From assembly GCF_031323975.1 (NCBI RefSeq), contig NZ_JAVIWS010000001.1, forward strand, positions 1,736,001-1,800,000: DNA of 64,000 nucleotides, given 5' to 3'. The notes under the pieces are model-generated. The model worked only from the letters and a program-made list of their open reading frames with translations, searched no databases and was not told the origin of the DNA. Both the position numbers and the translations under genes were made by a program. Source of the DNA: Escherichia ruysiae (GTDB taxonomy: Bacteria > Pseudomonadota > Gammaproteobacteria > Enterobacterales > Enterobacteriaceae). This document shows, one piece after another, positions 30,319 through 40,700 of the stretch; the first letter of the stretch is position 1; each line of letters begins with the position of its first letter.

Positions 30319-31718
30319 TCATAACCATTCACACCTTTTAACTTCGAAGCATTCTGTTTAATATCGGCATACTTGGCGATAAGTTGTTTCAGGCGCATCT
30401 CTGCCTGAGCCCCTGCGGCAGGAGGGAGTGGCTGCCCTACCGGCGATTGTGCCAGTATCCGCAGTTGTTCTTCAGCCGGTATGGATTGGTTAAATAGCTG
30501 CATAGCGGAATACACCACAGATTTCAGTTCACTGACCGTCATATATTTCCCTTTATGCTCATCCAGTCCGTTCAGTCGTTCACTCAGTTTCTGTAGCGTC
30601 ATCATTCCCTGATGCCAGCCATTCAGGTTTCCTGTCGGCAATGCGGCAACATTAAGTTGTTGCTGCCACTGTTGCATCAGAGGTTTTGCCTGCTCCGGCC
30701 AAATCGCCCGGGCTTGTTCGACAAGCTGCCATCCTCGGGTAATGAGCCAGTCCGGTGGTAGCTTGTCCAGAAGTGCAAGCTGCTGCTGTGTTTGCGTTAT
30801 TAAAGTTTGTGGCAAGGGAGATTGCTGCCGCAATATATCCAGTTGTTCAGGCGTGAGTATTGCGGGTAATGGAGTTAAAGAGGCAGTAAGCTGGGCTTGT
30901 AATGGATCCGACCGGTGAAAATATTGCCAGCCCCATACCATTGCTGCACTTATCATCAGCATGGAACACATCCCAGCAACAAAAGATTTCCACCTTTTTA
31001 CTGGCGCGGGTATTGCCGGGAGCACCTCTACGTTCGGTTGTGTAACATACACCCACTTCACCGTACCGCCTGGCCTTCGGGGATCTTCAAACAGGCTTTC
31101 AGCATGGGAACCTATTGATATATCGGTTCTATTTATTACTGTGGCAGGCGACACGATACCAGACTGAATTGTCGTCCCTGTGCTGGTTGTACCATCGCTG
31201 CTTTCCAGGCTGACAGCGTTGTTGTGTATCAGGGCACGCAAAGTATCCAGTTGGCTGAGATGCCTAAGCTCCAGACGCTGTAATACTTCCCCCAGACGGG
31301 TAAGCAGTTGTTCTGCCCGATACAACTGACCAAGGTCGCTGTATATCAGCGGCAGCGAGCGTATACGTTGCTGCAAACGCTGACTCAGATTACTCAGGAT
31401 CTCCATTCGAACGTGAACAGGCTGCGGCCAGAGCCCCCCCCACTCATGACTTATCAGAGCCTCCAGTATTGCCAGACCTTCATTGAGACCGAATAATCCA
31501 GCCAGTTGCGTACGAGCCAGCGTATACCAGGCTGCCGTCTGCAGCTCTACACCATTTTGATCAAACAGTGAAAGACAAAGTTTCTCGACATAATGCCAGT
31601 TCACATCCGGACGCGCCGGATGTGTAAGCTTATTCAGTTCATCGCGCAGGGCAGCATAATCCGGTAGCGTGCGCGGGTCACCGCCGGTTTTGATTTTACG
31701 TGGGGTAATGTCATTCAT
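30315..31718 (-). CDS. T6SS-associated TagA/VasL-like protein
   Basis: 467 residues. An ImpA_N-type domain (shared with TssA) occupies about residues 10-165, one transmembrane helix is at 245-266 (VAGMCSMLMISAAMVWGW), and a VasL-like helical domain follows to the end. Proteins of this build (TagA in enteroaggregative E. coli) sit at the far membrane and stop or hold the growing sheath; this role is inferred from architecture. It is the last intact gene of the minus-strand T6SS run, 89 bases after tssE. Confidence 0.8.
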   Translation of the reverse strand: MNDITPRKIKTGGDPRTLPDYAALRDELNKLTHPARPDVNWHYVEKLCLSLFDQNGVELQTAAWYTLARTQLAGLFGLNEGLAILEALISHEWGGLWPQPVHVRMEILSNLSQRLQQRIRSLPLIYSDLGQLYRAEQLLTRLGEVLQRLELRHLSQLDTLRALIHNNAVSLESSDGTTSTGTTIQSGIVSPATVINRTDISIGSHAESLFEDPRRPGGTVKWVYVTQPNVEVLPAIPAPVKRWKSFVAGMCSMLMISAAMVWGWQYFHRSDPLQAQLTASLTPLPAILTPEQLDILRQQSPLPQTLITQTQQQLALLDKLPPDWLITRGWQLVEQARAIWPEQAKPLMQQWQQQLNVAALPTGNLNGWHQGMMTLQKLSERLNGLDEHKGKYMTVSELKSVVYSAMQLFNQSIPAEEQLRILAQSPVGQPLPPAAGAQAEMRLKQLIAKYADIKQNASKLKGVNGYE

Positions 31719-31807
31719 GACCTGTTGTCCATCTGACGTGCTTGCGGTTATAGAAGACTATCGTTTCTGCGGCATATTCAGAGCGTTGCCGAATTAAGGA
31801 AGAAACA

Positions 31808-32260
31808 TTACATACGGGTTGTCGTGTCGAGATACTGTTGTTGCTTCAAATGCCTCAACAGAACCCGACCTTCGGGTACAAATTCGGTGCTATAACGCAC
31901 CAGGCCAATACCTTTAAGTTCAGCATCAATGGCATAGCACAGCTCACCGGGAATCTCTTGTTCCAGCAAAACAACGGTTATTTTTTGCAGGCGTGGCTCA
32001 TATTTGAGCAGTACAGCAGATAATGCCCCCATAAGTTCATGCGCCATACCCGGCATTCCCTGAAGGATTTTGGTCATATCCGGCAGACCGTAGTCAGGTA
32101 AATGCGCCAGCGTACCGGCACGACAGTTAAGAATGCGCTGCATATTGTCCAGCACTGAGAGGATCGTCTGGTTCTGCTCGCTAACCTGATGCAGATCCAG
32201 CCCTCCGGTAAAATTCCCAAACAGGATCTCATACAATGACGGATGGGGAGTGTCATTCAT
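31808..32260 (-). CDS. tssE: T6SS baseplate protein TssE
   Basis: 150 residues of the gp25-like baseplate family. The chain shows the expected start (SLYEILFG), a helix with ILSVLDNMQRILNCRAGTL and the strand region RLQKITVVLLEQE near 97. In T6SS it forms the baseplate wedge with TssF, TssG and TssK and starts sheath polymerisation. It overlaps the tssJ end by 8 bases, so it is translated from the same transcript. Confidence 0.9.
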   Translation of the reverse strand: MNDTPHPSLYEILFGNFTGGLDLHQVSEQNQTILSVLDNMQRILNCRAGTLAHLPDYGLPDMTKILQGMPGMAHELMGALSAVLLKYEPRLQKITVVLLEQEIPGELCYAIDAELKGIGLVRYSTEFVPEGRVLLRHLKQQQYLDTTTRM

Positions 32261-32795
32261 CTTTCAGCACCTTCAGAGTCAGTTGGTTGCTTCCTGCTTC
32301 AATGATTCTGGCTTTATCCGGGTCAAGATCGTCGCGGCTTAACACCACCCGCCAGCTGTTACTCACCTGATCCGGCGACATAAACATGCCCGCCACCGCC
32401 ACATACTGCGCACTTTCCTCCATCGGCATATCAACCATCACTGCCCCACCCGGCTGCAGGCGGATATCTTTCTCCGCCACCAGATCAGCCTTAATAGCCT
32501 GACTGTCAGACTTAAACAGCGAAGGGTAATCCGTGCTGTCGAAGGTTTTGCGATCCTTGAGCTGGTAAATGCGCACCACTATGGACAGCGCCACTTCACT
32601 GGCATTGAGGTTCAGCGCCTCGCGTGCCCGAATATCCAGATGCAGGGTTTTCACCTGTTTATAAAAAATCGATTTTGTCACGGCGACAGTGCCGTCCGTA
32701 ATGCTCTGGGTCAGGCCACACCCAGCCAGCATCAGTGTGATGCCCGTAGTCAGCGCAACCAGGGGAAATTTACCAGCGATAATCGCCATCTTCAT
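32253..32795 (-). CDS. tssJ: T6SS outer-membrane lipoprotein TssJ
   Basis: 180 residues from ATG (complement of 32793-32795). The signal peptide ends in lipobox LAGC with Cys26 as the lipid anchor; the mature part is the transthyretin-like TssJ fold, with LNLNASEVALSIVVRIYQL and DYPSLF recognisable. TssJ anchors TssM to the outer membrane. The start is chosen because GGGAGA precedes it and it gives a proper signal; the longer frame of 196 residues does not. It overlaps the tssG end. Confidence 0.9.
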   Translation of the reverse strand: MKMAIIAGKFPLVALTTGITLMLAGCGLTQSITDGTVAVTKSIFYKQVKTLHLDIRAREALNLNASEVALSIVVRIYQLKDRKTFDSTDYPSLFKSDSQAIKADLVAEKDIRLQPGGAVMVDMPMEESAQYVAVAGMFMSPDQVSNSWRVVLSRDDLDPDKARIIEAGSNQLTLKVLKDE

Positions 32796-33873
32796 CGGTC
32801 TCCCTGCGGTGAATATTTTCCTGTACCCGCTCATAGCGGCCAAGATTGATGGTTATTGTTTTACTGTATGTAGCAGTGTCCGCCACACTCAGTGGACGCA
32901 TTACGGCTGTACGCCCTAATTGCACTGCACCGACTTTAGGCTTGCTGTTCATTGTGGCATCCGGTAGCAGGCTACGGTCGACACACAACTGCAGGCGGAC
33001 ATCAAGGCGTGAGCCAAGATAGACATGCAGCAGAGCCATTAAATCTGTATGAAGCTCACTACCGGGTAACCAGCCCTGCACTTCAGCCGGGTCCGTCGTG
33101 GTAAGGCGCATCAACACCCGGCTGTTAACGTCAGTGGCATAGTTGCCCATCACTGGGCGATTTATCAGAGTGGAGGGATTACTCACGCTCATGGTCAGCG
33201 TTTTTTTCAGTGGCACCCGGTGTTTGTCGTGATGCCAGATTTTCGCCTGTGTATTGGGTGCCAACAAACGCACCAGAGAGGCCATACCTTCCGCAGTACG
33301 CCCCGGCAGCAACATCACCGGCAGCAGCGCCAGAAAGCGTGAGGCGGGAGCGGCGATACTGTCGGTGCAGCCGTCAATCCCAAGCCCAGCCAACCCCAGC
33401 AGATACTGCGATATTTTGTCCTTACCGCCTTCTTTAAAAGTGGCCGGGTACGAGTATTTACGCCAGATGCGGTAGTATTGGGCAATCAGCCGATGGTTGA
33501 AGATATCGAGGAAATCGCTGGTGGCTTCGTACCCTTCGCGGCGTTGGGTGATGTCATCGATATAGTGCGTCGGCAATGGAGATTCCACGCCGTAAAGCCC
33601 CATAAATGTGATGCGTACCGTTGGGGGTAAGTGCGGATACTCAGGTAATTCCACACCTTTGATTTCAGAGGCCGGAAACCCCATCCCCGGATGCGGGCGA
33701 AAGCGCACCTGTTCATGTCGTACCTGCCAGGTACTACCGGTGACCGGTTGATCCGGTTGGCTTTGCTCCAGCAACTGGCAGAAGCGGTAAAAATTCATAT
33801 ACGACAGCCGGTCACCCCACTGTGCAATTAACCGGGCAGGCGCGGGCTGTGGTTCTCTTTCCACCGGATGCAT
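32770..33873 (-). CDS. tssG: T6SS baseplate protein TssG
   Basis: 367 residues. The TssG (VasB/ImpH, DUF1305) pattern is visible: early FYRFCQLLE, VRFRPHPGMGFPASEI near 52 and, near 98, a segment with GLYGVESPLPTHY, followed by DFLDIFNHRLIAQYYRIWRKY near 120. TssG joins two TssF copies and TssK in the baseplate wedge. Its start lies 46 bases inside the tssF end and its own end overlaps tssJ, a tight operon. Confidence 0.93.
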   Translation of the reverse strand: MHPVEREPQPAPARLIAQWGDRLSYMNFYRFCQLLEQSQPDQPVTGSTWQVRHEQVRFRPHPGMGFPASEIKGVELPEYPHLPPTVRITFMGLYGVESPLPTHYIDDITQRREGYEATSDFLDIFNHRLIAQYYRIWRKYSYPATFKEGGKDKISQYLLGLAGLGIDGCTDSIAAPASRFLALLPVMLLPGRTAEGMASLVRLLAPNTQAKIWHHDKHRVPLKKTLTMSVSNPSTLINRPVMGNYATDVNSRVLMRLTTTDPAEVQGWLPGSELHTDLMALLHVYLGSRLDVRLQLCVDRSLLPDATMNSKPKVGAVQLGRTAVMRPLSVADTATYSKTITINLGRYERVQENIHRRETDEDGDYRW

Positions 33874-35591
33874 TTTCCTTCTGGCTGGATAATGAGGGTA
33901 AGCTGGTTAAATTGGTTCATATCGGCATAGAGCGCAAAGAAACGGTTAAGCATCTCACCAAACAAATGAATATCGCCCTCGCCCGTAAACCCGTTGTTGT
34001 CGAGCATCACTTCAATATCCAGCCCTCGTAACAGGAAGCCCTGTTCGAACCGCTGCAGACGATGATGAGCCACATGCTGAATCGCCTCCAGACGCCGGAT
34101 GTTCAGTTCATCATCTTGCCAGTTGTACAGCGCAAGCGTTCCACGCAGCACTTCAGCGGTACTCATCATGTTGAGGAACCCTGATCCCAGGTGGCTCAGT
34201 ACTCGCCAGTGGAAACGGTCTTCAGCGGGCGGGTAAACCGGCAGCGTTGGCTTGCAGAGGTTGCGCACTGAAAGCTGCGTATCCACGACCTGCTCACAGC
34301 GGTCAAGCAGTGTACTCTGCAGCGCCCGGCGCGGCAGTTGACCGTTCGTGCCGGTGATTTGCAGCGACACAACTTCACGCTCGACAAGTCGATCATCTTC
34401 CCACTGATGCCCCCCAAGAATTAACCAGGTGTCATACAGTCCGGTCACGCTGCGCTTAACGCGCGTATGGTAATAGCGCGGAGGCGCATGGCGACGCATC
34501 ATCCCCCCTTTGTGGCGGAAGCTGCTGAACGGAACATACTCTGCGTCATTGGTTCGGTTTGAACCGGTAACCGAATCCACAGCATAAATCTCGGTATGCC
34601 CGTCCTGCAGCCGTTTAGGACGCAGCAGATATTCACTTTCAAGTCCGGTGATGATGAGCGGATCAGCCTCCAGGGTAAACAGGTTAATCACCGGTACGCA
34701 GTGGAGGCGAATGGCATCATCGGTGACTGGCAGATCAGGCGGCCACGGTGTACTGAGCACCACTTCAATGTCGAAATACTCCGCCCCGGCAGGAGGTGTG
34801 ATCCCCTCCAGGCCGTTGAGATGGACGAACATAAACTTATCCCGGAAGGTAAAGTATTCCAGCAGCAACTGATAGCCGCTGAAAGCACTATCGCCTTTCG
34901 GCCACAGACGGTCTTCTTCGGCAAACCCGCCCGGCGAGAAATACCCGTCAAGGCGGATACGATCAGTCTGACCGGGCAGGCGCATATACAACGCCGCCTG
35001 GCGTTTCGTTAGCATCAGGTGCAATTGGCTACTGACCGGAGCATCAGCCCCAAGATACAGGCTCAGGCAACTAAGATCAGCATTCGACCAGTCCGCCTGA
35101 CTGCTGCAGGCAAAGCGTATCCGTAGCAGCGAGCGACCGTCAGGTTCGGTGGTCATAGTGATGCCTGAAACACTGAGGGGATTGAGCATCACATCCTGCG
35201 TGGTACGGTAACGACAAACGGTGTTCTTCGGTCCTACTGGTCGGGAATACACTTCAAGACCTGCAGGCACTACTTCCGCCATTTTCATGGCGTGTAGCGC
35301 CGGGGTGAGTGCCACGACTGAAAGTGAAGGAATAGTGCGCAGATAGTGTGGCCAGAGCATACTGACCAGCCCTTCAGTAAGCTCTGGCAGGTCGTCGTCA
35401 ATTTTTTCACGCAGCCGCCCCATCGAAAAGGCAAAGCCTTCAAACAGACGTTCGACATACGGGTCCGGTGTACCGGCTTTATCCATGTCCAACATCGCAG
35501 CCCGATCAGGATGAGTTTGTGCGAACTCTTTCGCCGCCTCACGAAGGTAGCGCATTTCCGCATCAAAATAGCGTAGTGTTAGATCTTTCAT
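33828..35591 (-). CDS. tssF: T6SS baseplate protein TssF
   Basis: 587 residues from ATG (complement of 35589-35591). Family features: LRYFDAEMRYLREAAKEFA at the start, then DPYVERLFEGFAFSMGRLREKIDDDLPELTEGLVSMLWPHYLRTIPS spread over residues 42-90. TssF (VasA/ImpG, DUF879) is the largest baseplate wedge protein. An in-frame TTG at 35606 is a poorer start. No strong Shine-Dalgarno is seen. It is separated from tssA by about 580 bases that hold a degenerate gene, unusual in this dense operon. Confidence 0.93.
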   Translation of the reverse strand: MKDLTLRYFDAEMRYLREAAKEFAQTHPDRAAMLDMDKAGTPDPYVERLFEGFAFSMGRLREKIDDDLPELTEGLVSMLWPHYLRTIPSLSVVALTPALHAMKMAEVVPAGLEVYSRPVGPKNTVCRYRTTQDVMLNPLSVSGITMTTEPDGRSLLRIRFACSSQADWSNADLSCLSLYLGADAPVSSQLHLMLTKRQAALYMRLPGQTDRIRLDGYFSPGGFAEEDRLWPKGDSAFSGYQLLLEYFTFRDKFMFVHLNGLEGITPPAGAEYFDIEVVLSTPWPPDLPVTDDAIRLHCVPVINLFTLEADPLIITGLESEYLLRPKRLQDGHTEIYAVDSVTGSNRTNDAEYVPFSSFRHKGGMMRRHAPPRYYHTRVKRSVTGLYDTWLILGGHQWEDDRLVEREVVSLQITGTNGQLPRRALQSTLLDRCEQVVDTQLSVRNLCKPTLPVYPPAEDRFHWRVLSHLGSGFLNMMSTAEVLRGTLALYNWQDDELNIRRLEAIQHVAHHRLQRFEQGFLLRGLDIEVMLDNNGFTGEGDIHLFGEMLNRFFALYADMNQFNQLTLIIQPEGKCIRWKENHSPRLPG

Positions 35592-36175
35592 AAAAGAATG
35601 GCTCAATATATAGAAAAGAATGTTCTCTTCCCTAAAAGGGAAAGCTCTCTCACCACTTTGAGGGGAGTGAGAAAAATGGGTTTTATCTTCTCATTTAACA
35701 TTTCAAATCCGGCAGATATTTTTCTGAACATATTCCCCACCCAATATCTTAAAGCCAGCTCAAAATATATATTTCCGCCGACCGCCAGACATATTTCTGG
35801 GATAAATAGCGATATCTGACCATCGATAACCTTCAGTATTGAGAGCACAAAAACAGACAATTCCATCAGATGAACTAACCTTAACCTCCTCTTCTGGCAT
35901 GATTCCATCTCCAGAACCAGGACAACCCGTAAGGATGAATAAACAGATATCAATAAAAGATGTATAAGCCAGAGATTTTTATTCGCTCTGTAAATTAAAG
36001 GGAAGACAACTACTGCAATGAACTCATATTTTGTTATATGGAGTGATTGACATAAATATTGCGCTAGTCAGTGAAATTTCACCCAAATTTAACCTCCGTA
36101 ATGTTCCTTCTTTTTTATGAGCCATTCCGATTCATCCTCCTGATAAATAAATTTTTATCCAGTTAATAACATTCT
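35592..36175 (-). other. tssA-tssF gap with coding remnant
   Basis: 584 A+T-rich bases break the otherwise tight operon. The only code-like content is the lipoprotein remnant at 35760-35978; a 116-codon frame opening at a TTG is read in another phase of the same stretch and is probably not real. The rest shows no gene. Confidence 0.55.
35760..35978 (-). pseudogene. Degenerate small lipoprotein, possibly a former T6SS immunity protein
   Basis: One minus-strand phase, open between stops, translates as ...DICLFILTGCPGSGDGIMPEEEVKVSSSDG and on to GYRWSDIAIYPRN. It has a near-perfect lipobox (LTGC, Cys codon at 35922-35924) after a hydrophobic run, but no ATG, GTG or TTG in frame before it. The lipobox followed by CPGxGD and an MPEEEV-like stretch recalls small periplasmic lipoproteins annotated as putative T6SS immunity proteins. 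A charged N-terminal segment (RIKISGLYIF) is found in a neighbouring phase just upstream, suggesting a frameshift in the signal peptide. Confidence 0.5.
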
Positions 36176-37771
36176 CTAACTACACAACACTGCGGCTCGC
36201 GCCGGATCGAGCTGAATCAGCCCGCCGAGCAATTTTTCCATGACTGGTCCGAGCCGAACCTTGTCTGCCTCACTTCGACCGGCTTTCAGCCGCAGGAGTT
36301 TCAGATGGCGAGCCTGAACTTCAAACAACAGTTCAGGTTCCCAGTCGCTAAGAACCACTTCTCTGGCACGCTCACCCAACTCAGCAAACAGGTGCACCGC
36401 CAGATCATTTTTACCGTACTGTTCAGCAATGCGCCCCATCAACAGGCGCAACAGCCACTTCTGGCGAACTGTCGTTATGCCGGGCTGGGTCTGTAACCAT
36501 CCCAATGCAGCCTCCGGGCCTTCATTATCAGCCAGTGCCACGGCTTCAGGTTCCAGCGCCAGAATGTCATCATTACTGGCTATTAGCGGGGCAGATGATG
36601 TGTCATTGCTCCATCCCCCCGTCGTATCCAGCACACTCTGTTGGAGCCAGTTCAGCGTTACTTCATCGGCAAACGGCGTTCCGTCACTGAACGCCAGCGT
36701 CTCCAGCCCGGATAACCGCTTCAGCAGCCCTTTCAGGTCAGCGGCAATGATGGCGGCCAGAGTGTCTTTACCGGACTTCGTCAGTGCCTGATGGATATAC
36801 CACTGCAGATCCAGCCACAAATGATTAGCACCACGGGAAAAAGTGCTGTCTGCCGTTTCCAGCATTTCCGCCCAGTTTTGTTGCAGGTAAAGGCGCTTGA
36901 GCAGTGCTCGCTGGTCAGCCCTGGGAGGCTCGATACGTGTGCGTCCCTGCGCATCCGGAGCCGGAATAGCCCGCAGGGTGTCGTGACGCAGACTTTTCAT
37001 CAGATGGTGCGCTGACAACCAACCGTCGGGCTGTTCTCGCAGGTATTCACTGAGTGTGCGTGCCTGCGCCAGCAAATCCTGGCCGGAAGTGATCCGCCCG
37101 ATAGCCGGAGCATCGCTGTGGCTCGCCGTGGACGGTATCTCGGTGCCGCTGGCGTTCTGTGGTACAACCGCATCCACGCCACCCGCTTTCTGCAGGCGGT
37201 TTTCCAGTGCGCCATACAGCGCATTCAGTTCAGGACGGGTTTCATCCGATTCGTTTTCGGTTAGCTGAGCTATCAGAAGCAGCGCACCGGTGGTACGCAA
37301 CGCATCTTCCCTGACCACTTCCGGATACAGTGAAAGGGAATCAGTCATACGTGAGCCAGCCAGCCACTCCAGTGCTGCCTTACGGCTGCGGTCACGCTGC
37401 GGATGCAGCTGCGTGCCGAAGCGGTCTATCAGACCGGCCAGCAGCTCAAGACCTTCTGCCAGCCCCTGCTCGCCTTCACGATGCAGCCTGGCCCAGCAGT
37501 AATACGTCGCCACACGGATATCTTTGGCGGTGGTGGTGAGCAACTTCTCCGCCAGTCGGCAAATGAGTTCGGTATCTGCCCCGGAGAGTTTATTGACCTC
37601 CTCGCGCATTTGCTGGAAGTCATCGTCATACCCCGGGTCTTCCCCTACAGATGATGTCCCTGATAACGGCAGCAACCAGTTGTTCCACTGCACCACACGC
37701 TCACCAGTAGCGCCTAGCAGTATCGCCTGCTCTGTCTGGCAAGCTCTAAATAAAGTATCCAGCGTACTCAT
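36176..37771 (-). CDS. tssA: T6SS cap/assembly protein TssA
   Basis: 531 residues. An ImpA_N domain covers about residues 30-160, a linker rich in Ser/Thr/Ala follows near 205-230, and a long helical C-terminal domain ends with LGGLIQLDPARAAVLCS, typical of the long TssA forms. TssA starts baseplate and tail-tube assembly and then rides the distal end of the growing sheath. Its ATG overlaps the tssM stop (ATGA), so translation is coupled. Confidence 0.9.
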   Translation of the reverse strand: MSTLDTLFRACQTEQAILLGATGERVVQWNNWLLPLSGTSSVGEDPGYDDDFQQMREEVNKLSGADTELICRLAEKLLTTTAKDIRVATYYCWARLHREGEQGLAEGLELLAGLIDRFGTQLHPQRDRSRKAALEWLAGSRMTDSLSLYPEVVREDALRTTGALLLIAQLTENESDETRPELNALYGALENRLQKAGGVDAVVPQNASGTEIPSTASHSDAPAIGRITSGQDLLAQARTLSEYLREQPDGWLSAHHLMKSLRHDTLRAIPAPDAQGRTRIEPPRADQRALLKRLYLQQNWAEMLETADSTFSRGANHLWLDLQWYIHQALTKSGKDTLAAIIAADLKGLLKRLSGLETLAFSDGTPFADEVTLNWLQQSVLDTTGGWSNDTSSAPLIASNDDILALEPEAVALADNEGPEAALGWLQTQPGITTVRQKWLLRLLMGRIAEQYGKNDLAVHLFAELGERAREVVLSDWEPELLFEVQARHLKLLRLKAGRSEADKVRLGPVMEKLLGGLIQLDPARAAVLCS

Positions 37772-40700
37772 CAGTCAACCGCCTCTGCATTACTGGTCGC
37801 GCTGGCAAGCTGGTTTGACGCTGCCACTCTGACCGTGTTGAAGATGGTTCCCGGCAGACGAAAGTTACGCAGTTTCAACAGTGCCAGCGGCCCCTCTCCC
37901 GCCTCGGAACGCAAGGTATAATTGAGCAGGCGTCCATCCTGAGCTTTCCAGCTCAGTGTGTAGCTACTGCCGACGCCTGGATAAGCACTGATCTCAGCCT
38001 TATCAAGCAGGCGTATCCAGCCCCACGTTCCGGGAATATCCGCATACTGACGGGTGCCAGCCTGGGTACTTATCCAGCTCAGGCTCACGCCAGGCGCTTC
38101 TGTGTCCGCAGGCCAGGTGAAGCTCCTCCACGCCGGCATCTGATTCACATAGGTCAGTTTTTGGCTGTCGATAATCATGTCGGTTTGCATCACGCCATCA
38201 GAAGTGCCAGGGCGCAGTTCGAACTTCATCCCGGCATTACCTTCGGTAAAGGCAACATCCGAGATATAGCTCAATGTGTTGATAGCGTTGAGAAACGCCG
38301 GGTTAAAAGCCAGCCCTTGCGAATTGATACTGTCCGGCACCCAATTATTCCCATTCTTGTGCAGTACGCCTTTCAGGCGTGTCTGCAAAAACTGCGAAAT
38401 ACGACCGGAATCGACATTGAGGTATTTGGCAAGCAGCGGCAAAGATACATCGCTGCTTGCGTTGTTGAACGGATAACTCCCGCCAAAGGCGGAGTTCCAC
38501 TCGGCAACCACCGCTTGCTGCCACTGGGCATTAAGACTGTCCGCCGCAGGGGTCAGAACCAACTGCCAGGCCTGCTCCATCGGATTTACAAACACCGCGC
38601 GCCCAAAGCCACTCCACTCCTGACCAAGCCCGGCGGCAATCAGGCTACCGTAGTCACGAGTATCGGTTAGATCTACAGCTTTGCCCTGGAATACCGTCTG
38701 AGCAATTGTTTGGGTCATCGCCTGCGGATCGGCGGCATTAGTCACCTGTTGCAGGCGCAGGCGCACCTGCGTCACACGAGTCAGGTACGACTGCAGACTC
38801 TGCTCCTGTGCCCCCGTGCGGCTCTTGTCCATCAACTCCAGCACCGGGCCGAATGTTGCATCCAGCGGTCCATGTACACCTACGCTCTGGTCAATAGCAT
38901 CCTTGTTGGCATCGCCCAGCAGATTTTTGGCTGATTTCACCAATGAATCTGAAATTGCTTCACCGGTCTGCCCGGTGCGCCCCTGCACGTTCAGGGTGTT
39001 CATCAACGCCACCAGAGGTGACTGACGCACGTCAGCCATCAGGGTCAACTGGTCAATGGAGTCCGACAGCGTAGCGGCCTGGTTCCAGCTCAGGCTATTA
39101 AGGAACTCCAGCCAGGCTCCGCCAAAGTCTGCGAAATAGCGATCCGTCAGGCGATTTTTCAGCGCCTCAGGGGAGGTCTCGTCCGATTTATTCGCCTGAC
39201 GCTTACTGTCCGTGAGTACCCAATCGAGCTCGTCCCGCCGCGCCTTCACTACTTTCTCGATGGCAGGCTGTACCGTCTGCTCCCATGCCTGACGGGTGAA
39301 CATCCCCGGCACAATTTCGGTAGTACTGAACAGGCGGGCAGCATCGGTATCACCGGTCATATCCTCCAGGCGCATATCGACATACAAGTGCGCCACCTGC
39401 GAAAGCATCTTCTGATAGAGGCTCGACTCACTGTTACGCACCCCCATCAACCGAACCAACAGCGAGCGAGCCTGGCTGACCATGCTTTCATCAGCATGGA
39501 TCTTCCACTCAGGATGCGTGACCAACTGCGCAGCATAGAACGACAACAATGATGGAGCCATTCCTTGCCAGACACCGTCTTTCACACCGTGACGTTTCGG
39601 CCAGTTGTTCAGCAAAGCAGATCTGAACCAGGCGGCGTCCATATGTTCAGGACGCGCCAGCATCAGGTAGAGCTTAAGCTGTTCCCAGGTGCTTTTTGCC
39701 CTTTGCTCCCGCAGCGGGCTACCTGGTGGCAGCGCATTAAAGGCGCTGACCTGCTTTTGTAGGTGATCTGCAGCCGCATCCCGCAACAGCGGCAGTGCGA
39801 TTTCCTGATAACGAGGCCAGAGTGCCGTCAGCAACGCATTGTTCTGACTTAATCCCGCCTTTTCATACCAGGGCACACCATGCTCAGAGCGATACTGCAG
39901 ACGAGCCAACGTTTTTTGCAGTTCAAACAGTGCGTACAAGCGTTGCTCCAGTGGCTGGTTTTGTCGGGAAGCCATCGCTGCCTGGGTATTTGCAGTATTA
40001 ATCTGACCACGATTAGTCCTCCAGGAGACGCCCATCCAGCTTCCCCAACCCACCATCACCAGGGCAATAACAGACGCTATAACCTTCTGCCATGGAATGC
40101 CCGGCCTGACGGGACGCAGTGCGGCAGGAAGCATCCGAACAGATTCAGGCAGAGCATCCCAGCATTTGTCCATTCCCCATTGATGCGGCACGGCACGTTC
40201 ACCGCTGGCAGAGGGTTGACTGAACACCAGCCCAGCCAGGGGCAGCGGACGGTATGGATTAAGCATCGCCGACAGCGGTGCGGTCACGCTCTCCGGTTTA
40301 CGGATAAGCTGGTCGGCAAGCCTCAGCAAAAAGTTATGTTTCACCTCACCGCAGGTCTGTTGTAGCCCCTGTAAAGTCAGTTCCGGCGTCAGGATAGCCA
40401 ATTGTTTAGCTAACCCTTCGGTACAACACCCGGCGGGCAGTTGGCAGCCAGCAGCCTGCACAACACGTCCTTCAGGCTTACCCGCTCGCGGATGCAATGA
40501 CCAGATATACAGGGGAATCTTCCAGCCCAGCGCCTCCATGCGGCTGCTTATGGCATGAGAAAGAGAGTCCATTGCGCTTTCAGAAGGCACGGGCAACGGC
40601 TGTTCCAGACCAGGAACAGACAGCTGGTCGAAAGCCGAGGTGACCCACACCAGACCATCCACCGGGCGGCGGCGCAGTTTGCGTAGAGCAGTCAACCAGA

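Noticed and set aside
35603..35953. 116-codon minus-strand frame between tssA and tssF.
   Set aside because: It opens at a TTG without a ribosome site and overlaps, in another phase, the lipobox-bearing remnant, which is more protein-like.
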